Positions 6,774 through 18,888 are shown, numbered from the stretch's first letter. The stretch: DNA of 64,000 nt from Acidothermus sp. (GCA_023512015.1 JAIMAI010000004.1:1-64000); one strand, 5' to 3'. Translations and numbers: made by a program. Notes: generated from the letters alone by a model not told the origin.

Positions 6774-8021
6774 GTGTCAGCGTCAGCCGCGGCGGGTCGG
6801 GATGCTCCCGCCATCGCGGTCGGTGGGCGGCCTGCGCCTGCCACGAGCGCCCGCCTCTCCCCGAGAGTTTTGATCGTCGAGGACGACGACACGAACGCCA
6901 CCCTGGCCGCGGACTACCTCACTCCGGCGATTCCCGGGGTGAGCCGGGTCGCGACGTTCGAGGACGCCACCCGGGTCCTCGCGGAAATCCCCATCGATTG
7001 CGTGATCCTCGACCTGAGTCTGCCGGACCTCGACGGGTTCGAAGCCGTCCGGCGTATTCATGAGTTCGCTCCCGATGTGGCGGTCGTCGTCCTCACCGAC
7101 GACGGCGACGAGCAAGGGGGTATGGCCGCGATGGCGGCCGGTGCCCAGGATTACCTGGTCCGCACCGAAATCGATTCCCCGCTGCTGATCCGCGCGGTGC
7201 GATATGCCACCGAACGGAAGCGAACCGAGGCGTCCCTGCGGGCGCTGCAGACCGCGCAGGCCCGCCAGCGGGAGAACGCCCGGTTGCAACGTGGGCTGCT
7301 CCCGGTGCCGCTGCTCGGTCGGGCGCCCCTGTCGGTGGTCACGCGCTACCGGCCGCGGCGGGCGCTGAGCCAACTCGGCGGTGATTTCTTCGACCTCGTC
7401 GAAACCGACGACGGCCGGGTATGGCTGCTCATCGGGGACGTCTCCGGTCACGGGCCGGACGAGGCAGCTCTCGGTGTGTGCCTGCGGGTGGGGTGGCGGA
7501 CGCTGGTGCTGGCCGGTCTCGCTCCGCAGCGGGTGCTGCCCGCCGTCCAGGAATTGCTGCTGCGGGAACGGCACGCCGACGAAGTCTTCGCGAGCGCCTG
7601 CATGATCGTGTTCGATCCGGGGCTGTGCGACGGGCAGGCTTATCTCGCGGGACATCCGGCGCCGCTGGTCGTCCGCGACCGTCGGGTCGAACCACTGCCC
7701 GCGGAAGGGGGCGTGGCGCTGGGGATTCTCGACGACCCCGATATTCCGGAGACGAGGATCAACCTGGGTCCGACGTGGGCGATGCTCTGCTTCACCGACG
7801 GGCTCATCGAGGGGTACGCGGACGGCGGCGAGGGTCCGCGGCTCGGTGAAGCCGGGCTGGTCGACATCCTCTCCCGTCACCACGCCGTGTCGGAGCCGGC
7901 GATCCTGGTCGACACCTTGCTCGACGAGGTCACGGACCGCAACGGCGGCCCGCTCGCCGATGACGTGGCGGTGCTCTACCTGCGTCGCCGTGACGACGAA
8001 TCCTCTACTTCCCCGGAGTAG
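6774..8021 (+). CDS. Receiver-SpoIIE (PP2C) serine phosphatase
   Basis: Fused response regulator and phosphatase of 415 residues. The receiver domain spans about residues 30-150 with acidic pocket EDDD and phospho-acceptor in VILDLSLPD (near Asp79). A short coiled linker (TERKRTEASLRALQTAQARQ) leads to the RsbU/SpoIIE phosphatase, about 185-405, with GGDFFDLV, GDVSGHG and FTDGLIEG metal-binding motifs. Such proteins dephosphorylate anti-anti-sigma factors in partner-switching circuits. No sensor kinase or STAS partner is nearby. GTG at 6774 has GGAGG 10 bases upstream. It diverges from the ECF sigma pair. Confidence 0.92.
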   Translation: MSASAAAGRDAPAIAVGGRPAPATSARLSPRVLIVEDDDTNATLAADYLTPAIPGVSRVATFEDATRVLAEIPIDCVILDLSLPDLDGFEAVRRIHEFAPDVAVVVLTDDGDEQGGMAAMAAGAQDYLVRTEIDSPLLIRAVRYATERKRTEASLRALQTAQARQRENARLQRGLLPVPLLGRAPLSVVTRYRPRRALSQLGGDFFDLVETDDGRVWLLIGDVSGHGPDEAALGVCLRVGWRTLVLAGLAPQRVLPAVQELLLRERHADEVFASACMIVFDPGLCDGQAYLAGHPAPLVVRDRRVEPLPAEGGVALGILDDPDIPETRINLGPTWAMLCFTDGLIEGYADGGEGPRLGEAGLVDILSRHHAVSEPAILVDTLLDEVTDRNGGPLADDVAVLYLRRRDDESSTSPE

Positions 8022-8031
8022 CGTGACATTC

Positions 8032-8445
8032 ATGCTGCGGACGGCGTTTCGGCCGCGGTGGTGGCCGCGGCACCTACTGCTGGTCGTGCTGGTAGGGGGT
8101 TTTTGTTTCCTCGGCCGCTGGCAGTGGGACGTCTCGCAATCGGCGCGCGGTACCTTGCAGAACACCTTGTACGCCTTCCAGTGGTGGGCGATGGCCCTCA
8201 TCGTCATCTACGGCTGGTGGCGGCTGCTGTACGAGGACGCCCATCCGGAGCGCCGTCCGACGCCGGGCGGTGCGCGGCAACCGGTGGAGACGACGTCCAT
8301 GCAGGGGGAGGAGGGCTCGGAGTGGGCCGACCGGTGGACAGCGCAGGACTTCGCCGTCCCGGTCGACGAAGAACCCGATGACCCCGAGCTGGCCGCCTAC
8401 AACGACTATCTGGCTCGGCTCAACGCCCGGGCGGAACGCCGATGA
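8032..8445 (+). CDS. Small membrane protein paired with DUF3817
   Basis: A 137-residue protein with two predicted membrane helices (HLLLVVLVGGFCFLGRWQ near the start and LYAFQWWAMALIVIYGWW about 45-62), then an acidic cytoplasmic tail ending DPELAAYNDYLARLNARAE. The first helix with LGRWQW resembles the start of SURF1-type proteins, but the rest does not fit. Homologues beside DUF3817 are common in actinobacteria and have no known function. The ATG at 8032 is preferred, GTG at 8023 is an alternative. It overlaps the next gene by ATGA. Confidence 0.8.
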   Translation: MLRTAFRPRWWPRHLLLVVLVGGFCFLGRWQWDVSQSARGTLQNTLYAFQWWAMALIVIYGWWRLLYEDAHPERRPTPGGARQPVETTSMQGEEGSEWADRWTAQDFAVPVDEEPDDPELAAYNDYLARLNARAERR

Positions 8446-8849
8446 GCGCTCCCGGCGGCGGCACCGCGACCCGCGAATCCGCCACCCCGTCGATGGCGGC
8501 GAGGGACTTCTTCACCACTGCCCTAGGTCGTTATCGTCTGCTGGCATACATCGTCGGAACCGGTCTCGTCATCTTGGTTTTCATCGGCGTACCGCTCAAC
8601 CATCTCGCGAATTTCCCGTACGTGGCGAAATATGTGGGGACGGCGCACGGCATCCTCTACGTCATTTACTGCGTGACCTGCTTGGAATTGACGCTGCGCT
8701 ACCGATTGAAACCGGTACGGTTGTTCTTCATGGCTGCCGCGGGTTTCGTGCCGTTCCTGTCCTTCGTTGTCGAACGCAAGACCACGCCGCTGCTGCTGGA
8801 ACGGTTTGCCGCCGAACGGCGGGCGACCGGCAGCCCCGAACCGGGGTGA
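8442..8849 (+). CDS. DUF3817 integral membrane protein
   Basis: A 135-residue membrane protein with three likely helices. Typical DUF3817 features are RYRLLAYIVGTGLVILV, the central KYVGTAHGILYVIYCVTCLE and the closing FVPFLSFVVERKTTP. Function unknown; in mitochondria-like YNDB contexts nothing has been shown. Start overlaps the stop of the previous membrane-protein gene (ATGA), so the two are translated together. CorA follows 7 bases after the stop. Confidence 0.88.
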   Translation: MSAPGGGTATRESATPSMAARDFFTTALGRYRLLAYIVGTGLVILVFIGVPLNHLANFPYVAKYVGTAHGILYVIYCVTCLELTLRYRLKPVRLFFMAAAGFVPFLSFVVERKTTPLLLERFAAERRATGSPEPG

Positions 8850-8856
8850 GGCCGCG

Positions 8857-9831
8857 ATGCCTCGCACCCGGTTGTACCGCGGCGGTGTGGTGGAGAAAGA
8901 GGATTTCCCCGCCGAGGACATCTCCGAGTACATCGGTGAACGCGACGTCGTAGTCTGGCTCGACCTGTGCCCGGCGGACGGCGACGACATCGGTCTCGTC
9001 GAAGACGAATTGGGGTTGCACGCGCTCGCCGTCGAGGACGCCGTCCACCTGGGTCAACGGCCCAAGCTCGACCATTACGCGACCCATCTCTTCCTTTCGT
9101 GCTACGCATTGCGGTATCCGCCGGGAAGTGAGGAGCTGGAGGTCGGCGAGCTCGCGGTCTTCGTGACCCGGAATGCGCTGGTCACCGTGCGCAAGACACC
9201 GAACATCCCGATCGAGCCGGTGATGGCGCGTTGGGACGAGATGGCCGATCTCGCCGACTGCGGCGTCGGTTTCCTGCTCTACGGACTGCTGGACACTGTC
9301 GTCGATGGATATTTCCACGCCGTGGAGCGGCTCGACGATCGAGTCGACGAAATCGAGGATTCGCTCTTCGACGAGGCTCGGGAGCGCATACGCGCCGTAC
9401 AGCGGGAGACTTTCGCCGTCCGCAAGGATCTCATGCGGATGCGACGCATCGTCACCCCGATGCGCGAGGTGGTCAACGAATTGATGCGTCACGACTCCCC
9501 GCTGGTCGGCGAGAGACTCGTGCCGTATTACCAGGACGTCTACGACCACGTGTTGCGGGTTTCCGACCAGGTCGAATCGTTGCGCGACATGGTGACCACG
9601 ATCCTCGAAGCGAACCTCACGATGCAAGGCAACCGGCTCAACATGATCATGAAGAAGGTGACGAGCTGGGCGGCCATCATCGCGGTGCCGACCGCGGTCA
9701 CCGGCTTCTACGGGCAGAACGTGCCGTACCCGGGATACGGCCATCTCTCTGGATTGCTCACCTCGAGTGCGATCATCGTGTGCGGCTCGGGGTTGTTGTA
9801 CTGGCTCTTCCGCCGCAAGGACTGGCTGTGA
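8857..9831 (+). CDS. corA: CorA-family magnesium/cobalt transport protein
   Basis: Divalent cation channel of 324 residues. The large N-terminal cytoplasmic domain and long stalk helix (about 165-265, many charged residues) are followed by two membrane helices. The selectivity loop at about residues 285-288 reads YGQN rather than the canonical YGMN, followed by VPYPGYGH; this variant is common among actinobacterial paralogues. The C-terminus is basic (RRKDWL). ATG at 8857 follows GGGGTGAG. It is probably cotranscribed with the two small membrane proteins. Confidence 0.92.
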   Translation: MPRTRLYRGGVVEKEDFPAEDISEYIGERDVVVWLDLCPADGDDIGLVEDELGLHALAVEDAVHLGQRPKLDHYATHLFLSCYALRYPPGSEELEVGELAVFVTRNALVTVRKTPNIPIEPVMARWDEMADLADCGVGFLLYGLLDTVVDGYFHAVERLDDRVDEIEDSLFDEARERIRAVQRETFAVRKDLMRMRRIVTPMREVVNELMRHDSPLVGERLVPYYQDVYDHVLRVSDQVESLRDMVTTILEANLTMQGNRLNMIMKKVTSWAAIIAVPTAVTGFYGQNVPYPGYGHLSGLLTSSAIIVCGSGLLYWLFRRKDWL

Positions 9832-9880
9832 CGCGCGTCGGCTGGAAGACGGTGATCCACCGGACCGCGCGGACCCCCGC

Positions 9881-9886
9881 TAGGGT
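9881..9886 (+). promoter_or_regulatory. -10 element of the thiC transcript
   Basis: TAGGGT lies just before the riboswitch, placing the transcript start near 9893, at the first helix of the aptamer. No clear -35 is visible. Confidence 0.45.
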
Positions 9887-9893
9887 GGAGCAC

Positions 9894-12592
<2,699 letters not shown>

Positions 12593-12599
12593 AGGCGAA

Positions 12600-13148
12600 T
12601 CAGCCTCTCTTGAGCTGATCGAGAGCCGACTGCACCGACTGCGCATACGCTTCGCTGGTCCAGGTCGCGCCGCTCACTGCATCGATGTTCGCGCCTTGCG
12701 CGGCCAGTACCTCTTGCCGCAACACCGGGATGGCGTACTGGCTGATTTCGTAGGAGCGTGGATCGCGATGGGGGTAGTCGACTGCCTGAACATCAGTTAT
12801 TTTTCCGTTTACCACTACCAATTGCACTTGTACCGTACCGAAGGTCCGAAATCCTTCAGAGGCCACGACCGGTTGTCCCAACACGGTTTGGGTCCTTCCG
12901 GACGATCCCGTAGAGCTCGGCTGAGAAGGCGTCGGCGTACTCGTAGCCGTGTGGTTTGACGACCCGGTGGCGCCGGAGCCTCCGGCCGACGTCTGCGGCG
13001 CAGCACTCGCTCCCGCTCCTTCGCTCTCCGCCGTTCGCGGCAGCCCCGCCGACAACGCAGATGTGCGCGTCGCCGACACGGTCTTGAATTGCAGCAGCAG
13101 GACCAGGCCGACGGCGGTAGCAACCAAGGCCAAGATGGCACGCCGCAT
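12600..13148 (-). CDS. Secreted/membrane-anchored FMN-binding domain protein
   Basis: A 182-residue protein with an N-terminal membrane anchor (MRRAILALVATAVGLVLLLQ), a long Ser/Thr/Gly/Pro linker (about 25-85) and a C-terminal FMN-binding domain like NqrC/RnfG. The flavinylation motif is VSGATWTS, with the acceptor probably Thr162. The start ATG has a strong GGGAGGGAGG site. It sits between the membrane reductase and apbE, all in one direction, so the covalent flavin is very likely loaded by ApbE and receives electrons from the reductase on the outer face of the membrane. Confidence 0.92.
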   Translation of the reverse strand: MRRAILALVATAVGLVLLLQFKTVSATRTSALSAGLPRTAESEGAGASAAPQTSAGGSGATGSSNHTATSTPTPSQPSSTGSSGRTQTVLGQPVVASEGFRTFGTVQVQLVVVNGKITDVQAVDYPHRDPRSYEISQYAIPVLRQEVLAAQGANIDAVSGATWTSEAYAQSVQSALDQLKRG

Positions 13149-13164
13149 GTACTTCCTCCCTCCC

Positions 13165-14526
13165 TCAGAACTCGAACGCTTCGGTGTGGATTCGGGACCG
13201 CGGCACGCGTGCTCGTCGGAGCGCCGCAAGAGCAGCGCTTACCATGCCGGGGGGTCCGCACAAGTAGACGTCGTGGCTGCGCAGGTCGGGTATCAATCGT
13301 GCCAATCGTGTGCCCACCAATGGATCGGCAGGACTCCCGGCGGGCCCGAAAAGGTAGTGGATCACTGCGCCACGCCGGCGTGCGATCTGGTCGAGTTCGG
13401 CCTTGAATACCGCTTCGCGCGGCGAACTCGCCCTATAGACCAGGGTGATCTCCCCAGGGTGGGCGGGCATGGCTTCGAAGAGTGCACGCAACGGTGTGAT
13501 GCCGATTCCACCGGCAAGCAGAAGAACCTTACGCGCACGTCGCAGAGCGGGAGTCAGGGCGCCAAAGGGTCCGGATGCCAACACAGGCGTACCGAGACGA
13601 ATGTGGCGAAGTGACGTCGAGTGATCGCCTAGAGACTTGACAGTGATGCGCAGCAGCGATCCGCGGGGAGGAGCGGAAAGCGAGTAAGGATGCGACTGCC
13701 ACCATTGGCCACGGGACAAGAACCGCCAACGAAAGAACTGTCCCGGTTCCGCGGCGAGTTCGTGCAGGTGCCGTCCGACTAGGTAGACGGAGAAGATGCC
13801 CGGTGCTTCGTCGACCACACGAGCCACGCGAAGGCGGTGGCGAAACATCTGCCGAATCGGCGTGGCGAACCGATACCACACGACGGCCGCTGCCGCTCCG
13901 ATATAGAGCGCGCTCCAGAGAAGGCGTGCCGGAGGATTACCCATGAAGTCCGCGCCGGTCGCAAATTGATGAGCAAAGGAGAGCGCAATCGCCAGATACG
14001 TATAGAAGTGCAGGTGGTACCACGTCTCATAACGGAGACGTCGCCGTGCCGCACGTGCCGAGATCACGGCAATGCCCACGAACAGCCCGAGCGCTACCGT
14101 CGCCATCAGCACATCCGGATAACTGAGAAGTAGGATGCCCGTCTGACCTACCAGATTTTGGTGCGCACTGAGCGCATACCCCCAGATGATGAGCAACGTG
14201 TGTGCTACGGCAAGGCTCACCAGGTAGCGCCCCGCCATGCTGTGCCATCGCGTGAGCCTGACGGTGCCGAGACCGTGTTCGATCGCTGGGATCCGCGCCA
14301 TGAGAAGCAGCGCGATCACAACGACGTAGCCGGCCAGCAACCCGGTGATTCGGCCGGCGTTGGTCAGCCATTCACCGGCGCCCCGGATCGGCGGCGTGTC
14401 GTGCCACCACAGCGCCAGGACGCCGAGTCCTCCAGCGGTGATCGACAGCAAGGCGGTGCTTGGACGCATTACGGGACGTGGCCGACTCGACTGGCTGGTG
14501 TAGCGTGATGCGATTGACGCGACCAA
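13165..14526 (-). CDS. Ferric-reductase-like transmembrane flavoprotein
   Basis: Membrane oxidoreductase of 453 residues. The N-terminal half has about six helices with a heme-binding ferric-reductase domain (histidines in HSMAGRYLVSLAVAHTLL and TWYHLHFYTYLAIAL). The C-terminal half is a ferredoxin-NADP reductase module with FAD motif HPYSLSAPP and NAD(P) motif LLLAGGIGITPLRAL, ending HTEAFEF. TTG at 14526 is chosen because GGAGG lies six bases upstream; ATG at 14469 is an alternative. It should pass electrons from NAD(P)H across the membrane, likely to the FMN protein downstream. The 134 bases upstream to manD show no gene. Confidence 0.88.
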   Translation of the reverse strand: MVASIASRYTSQSSRPRPVMRPSTALLSITAGGLGVLALWWHDTPPIRGAGEWLTNAGRITGLLAGYVVVIALLLMARIPAIEHGLGTVRLTRWHSMAGRYLVSLAVAHTLLIIWGYALSAHQNLVGQTGILLLSYPDVLMATVALGLFVGIAVISARAARRRLRYETWYHLHFYTYLAIALSFAHQFATGADFMGNPPARLLWSALYIGAAAAVVWYRFATPIRQMFRHRLRVARVVDEAPGIFSVYLVGRHLHELAAEPGQFFRWRFLSRGQWWQSHPYSLSAPPRGSLLRITVKSLGDHSTSLRHIRLGTPVLASGPFGALTPALRRARKVLLLAGGIGITPLRALFEAMPAHPGEITLVYRASSPREAVFKAELDQIARRRGAVIHYLFGPAGSPADPLVGTRLARLIPDLRSHDVYLCGPPGMVSAALAALRRARVPRSRIHTEAFEF

Positions 14527-14660
14527 CTTGATCCTCCGCCTAAGCGAGATCCAGCCTCACGGCGATCGACCGTTTTGGGCTCCGCTACGCCCAATGGGTT
14601 CAAGCGTCGTAGGCGTAGCTGGGAACCAGCCAAGAGATTCCTAAGATCAAAAGAAAAAGG

Positions 14661-15878
14661 CTACCAGTTGTGCATGCTGCCGTCGAGTAGTCGGTTGACC
14701 GGTAGGTAGGCCTTGCGGTAGGGGTAGCGGGCCGCCAGCTTCTCGTCGATGTCGACTCCAAGCCCGGGTTCTTCTCCGGGGTGGAGGAAGCCGTTCTCGA
14801 AGCGGTAGGAGTGCGGAAAGACCTCGTTGGTCTGCTCGGTGTGGGTCATGTACTCCTGGAGCCCGAAATTGGGCAACGATATGTCCAAGTGCAACGCGGC
14901 GGCCAAGCATACCGGCGACATGTCGGTGGCGCCGTGGAATCCGGTGCGGACGCCGTACAGGTCGGCGTATTCGGCGATCCGCTTGACGTGGCTCACCCCG
15001 CCGGCGTGAACCGGGGTGACGCGGATGAAGTCGATAAGCCGCTCGGAGATGAGACGCTGACAATCCCAGATCGTGTTGAAGACCTCACCGACCGCGATGG
15101 GAGTGACCGTGTGCTGTTTGATGATACGGAAGGCGTCCTGGTCCTCGGCCGGTGTCGGGTCCTCGAGCCAGAAAAGGTCGTAGTCCTCGATTCGCTTTCC
15201 GAGTTTCGCCGCTTCGGTGGGGGTGAGCCGGTGATGGGCGTCGTGGAGGAGTCGGAACCCGAAGCCGTGCCTTTCCCGCACCGCTTCGAAAAGGGAGGGG
15301 ATGAAGCGCAGGTACGCCTCGGTGGACCAAGTGGATTCCTGCGGACGCTCGCCTACCGTCGCCGGCTCGTAGAAGGTCCGGTTCTCGCTGACGCCGTACA
15401 CCGCGTCGAGGCCGGGGATGGCGACCTGGACTCGCACCGCCTGATAGCCGTGGTCGAGATAGGCGGCGACCTCGTCGAGCACCTGCGGTATGTCGCGGCC
15501 GTTGGCGTGGCCGTACACCATGACGCCGTTGCGGGCCCGGCCCCCGAGAAGTTGATACAGCGGCATTCCCGCTCGTTTCGCCTTGATATCCCAAAGTGCC
15601 ATGTCGACCGCCGCGATCGCACACATCGTCACTGGGCCGCGCCGCCAATACGCTCCCCTGTACAGATACTGCCACGTATCATTAATCTGCTCGGGATCCC
15701 GGCCGACGAGCAGCGGGCAGATATAGTCCTGCAAATACGTGGCCACTGCGAGTTCCCGCCCGTTCAGGGTGCCGTCTCCCACGCCGGTGAGACCGTCGGA
15801 CGTCTCCAGCCGCAGGGTCACGAAATTCCTTCCGGGACACGTGACGATGACTTTTGCGTTGATGATGGAGTCGGTCAT
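14661..15878 (-). CDS. manD: D-mannonate dehydratase family enolase (ManD/RspA)
   Basis: Enolase-superfamily enzyme of 405 residues, matching ManD/RspA length. It opens with the typical [24 protein letters not shown] block and ends DGSMHNW, both diagnostic. Metal and acid-base residues are visible in [22 protein letters not shown] and [15 protein letters not shown] carries the catalytic histidine region. Members either dehydrate D-mannonate/D-gluconate or have very low activity, so the substrate is not settled. It is 49 bases downstream of a LacI-family gene in the same direction and is probably in its operon and under its control. Confidence 0.92.
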   Translation of the reverse strand: MTDSIINAKVIVTCPGRNFVTLRLETSDGLTGVGDGTLNGRELAVATYLQDYICPLLVGRDPEQINDTWQYLYRGAYWRRGPVTMCAIAAVDMALWDIKAKRAGMPLYQLLGGRARNGVMVYGHANGRDIPQVLDEVAAYLDHGYQAVRVQVAIPGLDAVYGVSENRTFYEPATVGERPQESTWSTEAYLRFIPSLFEAVRERHGFGFRLLHDAHHRLTPTEAAKLGKRIEDYDLFWLEDPTPAEDQDAFRIIKQHTVTPIAVGEVFNTIWDCQRLISERLIDFIRVTPVHAGGVSHVKRIAEYADLYGVRTGFHGATDMSPVCLAAALHLDISLPNFGLQEYMTHTEQTNEVFPHSYRFENGFLHPGEEPGLGVDIDEKLAARYPYRKAYLPVNRLLDGSMHNW

Positions 15879-15927
15879 AAGAGCTTCTCTTTCTTCTCGG
15901 CAAATTGGTGAGTCATTTCTCGGTTCG

Positions 15928-16926
15928 TCAATGTGATGGCGCGGACGGCGGTGGCCCGCTGGAGCCGCGGATGATGAGTTGAGTGTCGAGGCGACGCTGC
16001 TGGTTGCCGTCGGTTGCGTGAGACGACCAGTGGTCGAGCAGGAGGCCTACGGCGGCTCGCCCGGCTTGTTCCGCGGGCATCGCCACGGTGGTGAGCGGCG
16101 GCGTGCACATGTGCGACATTGGGATGTCGTCGAATCCGACGACGCTCATCTCGCCCGGAACCGCAACGTGACGTTCGTGGAGTCGTCGCAGCACGCCGAG
16201 CGCCATGAGGTCGTTGTACGCCACGATTGCCGTGACGTTCGCCGCGAGGGCCAGGTCCGCTGCTTGCATGCCGGCCTCGAAATACGGTGCGAAGGGGCCG
16301 AGCTCTACGACGTCGAGGCCGAGCGCCTGTGAAGTCGCACGCAGGCCTCGCAGGCGCTCTCGATTGGACCACGAATGAGGCGGACCGCCGAGGTAGGCGC
16401 AGCGGCGATGTCCGACGGCGGCGAGATGTTCGAGGGCCTGACGCATCCCGTCGGCGCTGTTCATGAGAACGGCTGGGAGTCCCGGATATTTTCGGTTCAG
16501 CAACACGACGTCGAGCCCTTCGGCGACGTCGCGTAGCTCGGCGCTGCTCATCCGCGACGAACAGATGATGACGCCGTCCACCTGTTTGGTCATTGCGTGG
16601 ATCAGTTCTCGTTCCAGGCGCGGATCCTCGCCGCTGTCGGCGAGGAAGACCGCGTATTCGGCTTCCCGTGCTCGGCGCTGGATGCCGGCGAGCACCGCGG
16701 GAAAGAAAGGATTGCCGAGATCCGGCACGATCACGCCTATGTTGCCGGTCTTCCCGGTGATGAGGCCGCGCGCCGCACGGTTCGGGCGATAACCCAGCCG
16801 ACGTGCCGCTTCGAGCACGTTTTCCCGCGTGGCGGGATGAACGAGATCGGGCGCGGTGAAGGCCCGAGAGACCGTCGAGACGGAGACACCGGCGAGGCTC
16901 GCGACGTCCCGGATCGTTGCCGCCAG
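15928..16926 (-). CDS. LacI-family transcriptional regulator of the manD operon
   Basis: Repressor of about 332 residues. The N-terminal helix-turn-helix is [19 protein letters not shown]; the periplasmic-binding-like effector domain follows ([39 protein letters not shown]). The CTG at 16926 is proposed as start: GGAGG lies 6 bases upstream, the protein would begin exactly at the conserved DNA-binding helix, and a palindromic operator lies at 16963-16978. The first ATG in frame (17031) would put that operator inside the gene. The regulator likely represses itself and manD until a hexuronate-type sugar appears. Confidence 0.88.
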   Translation of the reverse strand: MAATIRDVASLAGVSVSTVSRAFTAPDLVHPATRENVLEAARRLGYRPNRAARGLITGKTGNIGVIVPDLGNPFFPAVLAGIQRRAREAEYAVFLADSGEDPRLERELIHAMTKQVDGVIICSSRMSSAELRDVAEGLDVVLLNRKYPGLPAVLMNSADGMRQALEHLAAVGHRRCAYLGGPPHSWSNRERLRGLRATSQALGLDVVELGPFAPYFEAGMQAADLALAANVTAIVAYNDLMALGVLRRLHERHVAVPGEMSVVGFDDIPMSHMCTPPLTTVAMPAEQAGRAAVGLLLDHWSSHATDGNQQRRLDTQLIIRGSSGPPPSAPSH

Positions 16927-16962
16927 ACTGGACCTCCTCGATCGACACCGGACGCCCTCAGT

Positions 16963-16978
16963 GTGCAAAGCTTTCCAC
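16963..16978. promoter_or_regulatory. LacI-type operator, autoregulatory
   Basis: GTGCAAAGCTTTCCAC is a 16-base palindrome with a single symmetric mismatch pair, the classic form of LacI-family operators. It lies 37-52 bases before the proposed LacI start, in the divergent region shared with the phosphatase gene. Confidence 0.65.
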
Positions 16979-17087
16979 AACTTTGTCAAGAAGGGTGGGA
17001 AGCCGCTGCATATGGTGGTCTTCCTCGACACGCGGCGGCGGGCGGGCAGGTCAGCCAGTGGGGCGCGGCCGATGCGGCCGTGGTGGA

Positions 17088-17612
17088 ATGAACATCGTGC
17101 CTTCGATCTGCTTCGTATGCCTCGGGAACATCTGCCGCTCCCCGATGGCAGAAATGATCACACGGAAACTCGTGACCGACCGCGGGCTTGCGGACGCCGT
17201 AGAGCTGTCGAGCGCGGGGACCGGCAGTTGGCACGTCGGCGAGTCGATCGACGAGCGCGCCGCACAGACCCTGGAGCGGTACGGCTATCCCGTCCATCCG
17301 CACCGCGCCCGACGATTCGACCCGGCATGGTTCGATACCACGGACCTTGTGATCGCAGCGGACGACGACAACTACCGGGTCTTGCTCGAGCTGGCCGGCA
17401 GACGCCACCGCTCCAAAGTGCGTAGACTCAGGGAATTCGACCCCGAGGCGAACGGCGACCTGGATGTCCCGGACCCCTATTACGGTGGGCCGCGCGGTTT
17501 CGACACCGTGTTCTCCATCATCGAACGGTCCTGCCGAACCTTGGTGGACATGCTCGTGCAACATAGCGCTCCCGAGCCACAGGCCCTAGCCGGCGATGAG
17601 CAGACCGCTTGA
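17088..17612 (+). CDS. Low-molecular-weight protein tyrosine phosphatase
   Basis: Cytoplasmic phosphatase of 174 residues. The P-loop is CLGNICRS (Cys11 nucleophile, Arg17), and the general-acid motif is DPYYGG near residue 130. ATG at 17088 is chosen because the catalytic loop starts about ten residues in, as in homologues. Its stop overlaps the start of the fructosamine kinase gene by 17 bases, so the two form a pair; the same pairing occurs in other actinobacteria. It may dephosphorylate phosphosugars, arginine or tyrosine; the substrate cannot be told from sequence. Confidence 0.93.
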   Translation: MNIVPSICFVCLGNICRSPMAEMITRKLVTDRGLADAVELSSAGTGSWHVGESIDERAAQTLERYGYPVHPHRARRFDPAWFDTTDLVIAADDDNYRVLLELAGRRHRSKVRRLREFDPEANGDLDVPDPYYGGPRGFDTVFSIIERSCRTLVDMLVQHSAPEPQALAGDEQTA

Positions 17613-18447
17613 AGAAGGAGCCGTCGAACTCGGAGCACCCGTCTTCGGTGGAGACATCTGCGAAGCTCGGGAAGGACGCGCTCCGGACGGCAGGCGGGTG
17701 TTCGTCAAGACCCTGCGGGAAGCGCCGCCCGATTTCTTCGAAGCAGAAGCTCGTGGTCTGGCCTGGCTTCGCGTTCCCGGAGGACCGCCGGTTCCCCGGG
17801 TATTGGTGGTCACCAAGAACACCCTGGTTCTCGAATGGGTCCAGCGCGGAAGCCCGACCCCGGCCGCAGCCCGTGAATTCGGGCGCCGTCTCGCGACCCT
17901 CCACTCGAGCGGGGCGTCGTTTTTCGGGGCGGAAAAGGACGGATACATCGGCACGCTCCGCTTACCCAACACGCGGGCAGATTCTTGGCCGGAGTTCTAC
18001 GTGCGAAACCGGATCCTGCCTTTTCTCGGCGGATTGTCCTCAGCCGAAAGCGGGGTGATCGAGGATGTGTGCGCCGTGTTCGAGGAACTCGCCGGCCCTT
18101 CAGAGCCTCCGGCACGGATTCACGGGGATTTATGGTCCGGGAACGTGCTCTGGTCGCAGGACGGGCAGGCATGGTTGGTCGATGCGGCGGCGGCACACGG
18201 CGGGCATCGTGAAACCGACCTGGCGATGCTGATGCTCTTCGGTGCTCCCTTCCTGCAGGAAATCCTCGCAGGCTACGAAGAAGTCACGCCGCTGGCGCCG
18301 GGATGGCGTGACCGTGTGCCGTTGCACCAACTTCATCCCTTGCTTGTCCACGCGACGCTGTTCGGTGGAAGCTACCGCCGGCAGGTCGTCGCGGCCGCCC
18401 GTGCCGCGCTTGCACGGAAGAAGCAAGGGAGAATGCAGCTGCCGTAA
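17596..18447 (+). CDS. Fructosamine kinase family protein
   Basis: Phosphotransferase of 283 residues of the fructosamine-3-kinase/APH fold. The catalytic loop is IHGDLWSGNVLW and the metal-binding segment VDAAAAHGGHRETDLAM. The N-terminal lobe has VFVKTL (ATP-contacting Lys). Such enzymes phosphorylate sugar adducts on proteins so that they fall off (deglycation). Translationally coupled to the upstream low-molecular-weight phosphatase, a combination that fits protein repair or phosphosugar handling. Convergent with the next gene, 21 bases apart. Confidence 0.93.
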   Translation: MSRPLEEGAVELGAPVFGGDICEAREGRAPDGRRVFVKTLREAPPDFFEAEARGLAWLRVPGGPPVPRVLVVTKNTLVLEWVQRGSPTPAAAREFGRRLATLHSSGASFFGAEKDGYIGTLRLPNTRADSWPEFYVRNRILPFLGGLSSAESGVIEDVCAVFEELAGPSEPPARIHGDLWSGNVLWSQDGQAWLVDAAAAHGGHRETDLAMLMLFGAPFLQEILAGYEEVTPLAPGWRDRVPLHQLHPLLVHATLFGGSYRRQVVAAARAALARKKQGRMQLP

Positions 18448-18468
18448 TCCTCCGCGTAGTGGGCCCGC

Positions 18469-18888
18469 TCACTGCCGAGGAAGCGGCGGAGGAGCCCAAT
18501 CCGGCGGCCACCCCTTGTGATTGGAGAATTCGATGAGCCACCGCCACCAGCTACGGTCATCGGAATGCTCCCAGTAGCGCAGCAGGCCGACCTCCCCGCC
18601 GGCAAGAATCACCGGTACGCCGTAGAGTTCCGGTCCCGGCCATATTTCTTCCCGGTGCACCGAGCCATCTGCAAGGGAGAGGAGCGTCATCGGGGAGTAT
18701 TCGCCGTCCCGGTCGACGTCCCCGCGTGCGATGAGCGTGCCGTCGTCCAGGAGTCGAACTTCTACCGCAAGCTGCGCCGGGGCGGCGTGCACGAGGACCC
18801 GATGATGGCCCCCGGCGGTGACTGCGTTGGCGAATTCCAGGCCGGTCATCCCGCCGTCGCGAGCACGTAGCTGCCAGTGCCAATTCAC
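18469..18888 (-). CDS. Conserved hypothetical protein, Trp-rich
   Basis: A 139-residue protein without signal peptide or membrane segment. I do not recognise a characterised family. It is rich in tryptophan, with MNWHWQLRARDGG at the start and WPGPELYGVPVILAGG and SWWRWLIEFSNHKGWPPDW near the end. It looks like a single small beta-rich domain. GTG at 18888 has GGGGAGG upstream, supporting expression. It stands alone, convergent with the fructosamine kinase gene. Confidence 0.75.
   Translation of the reverse strand: MNWHWQLRARDGGMTGLEFANAVTAGGHHRVLVHAAPAQLAVEVRLLDDGTLIARGDVDRDGEYSPMTLLSLADGSVHREEIWPGPELYGVPVILAGGEVGLLRYWEHSDDRSWWRWLIEFSNHKGWPPDWAPPPLPRQ

Noticed and set aside
6783..8207. Minus-strand frame of 474 codons opposite the receiver-SpoIIE gene
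   Set aside because: The plus strand encodes clear receiver and phosphatase motifs; the long mirror frame is an effect of high GC third positions.
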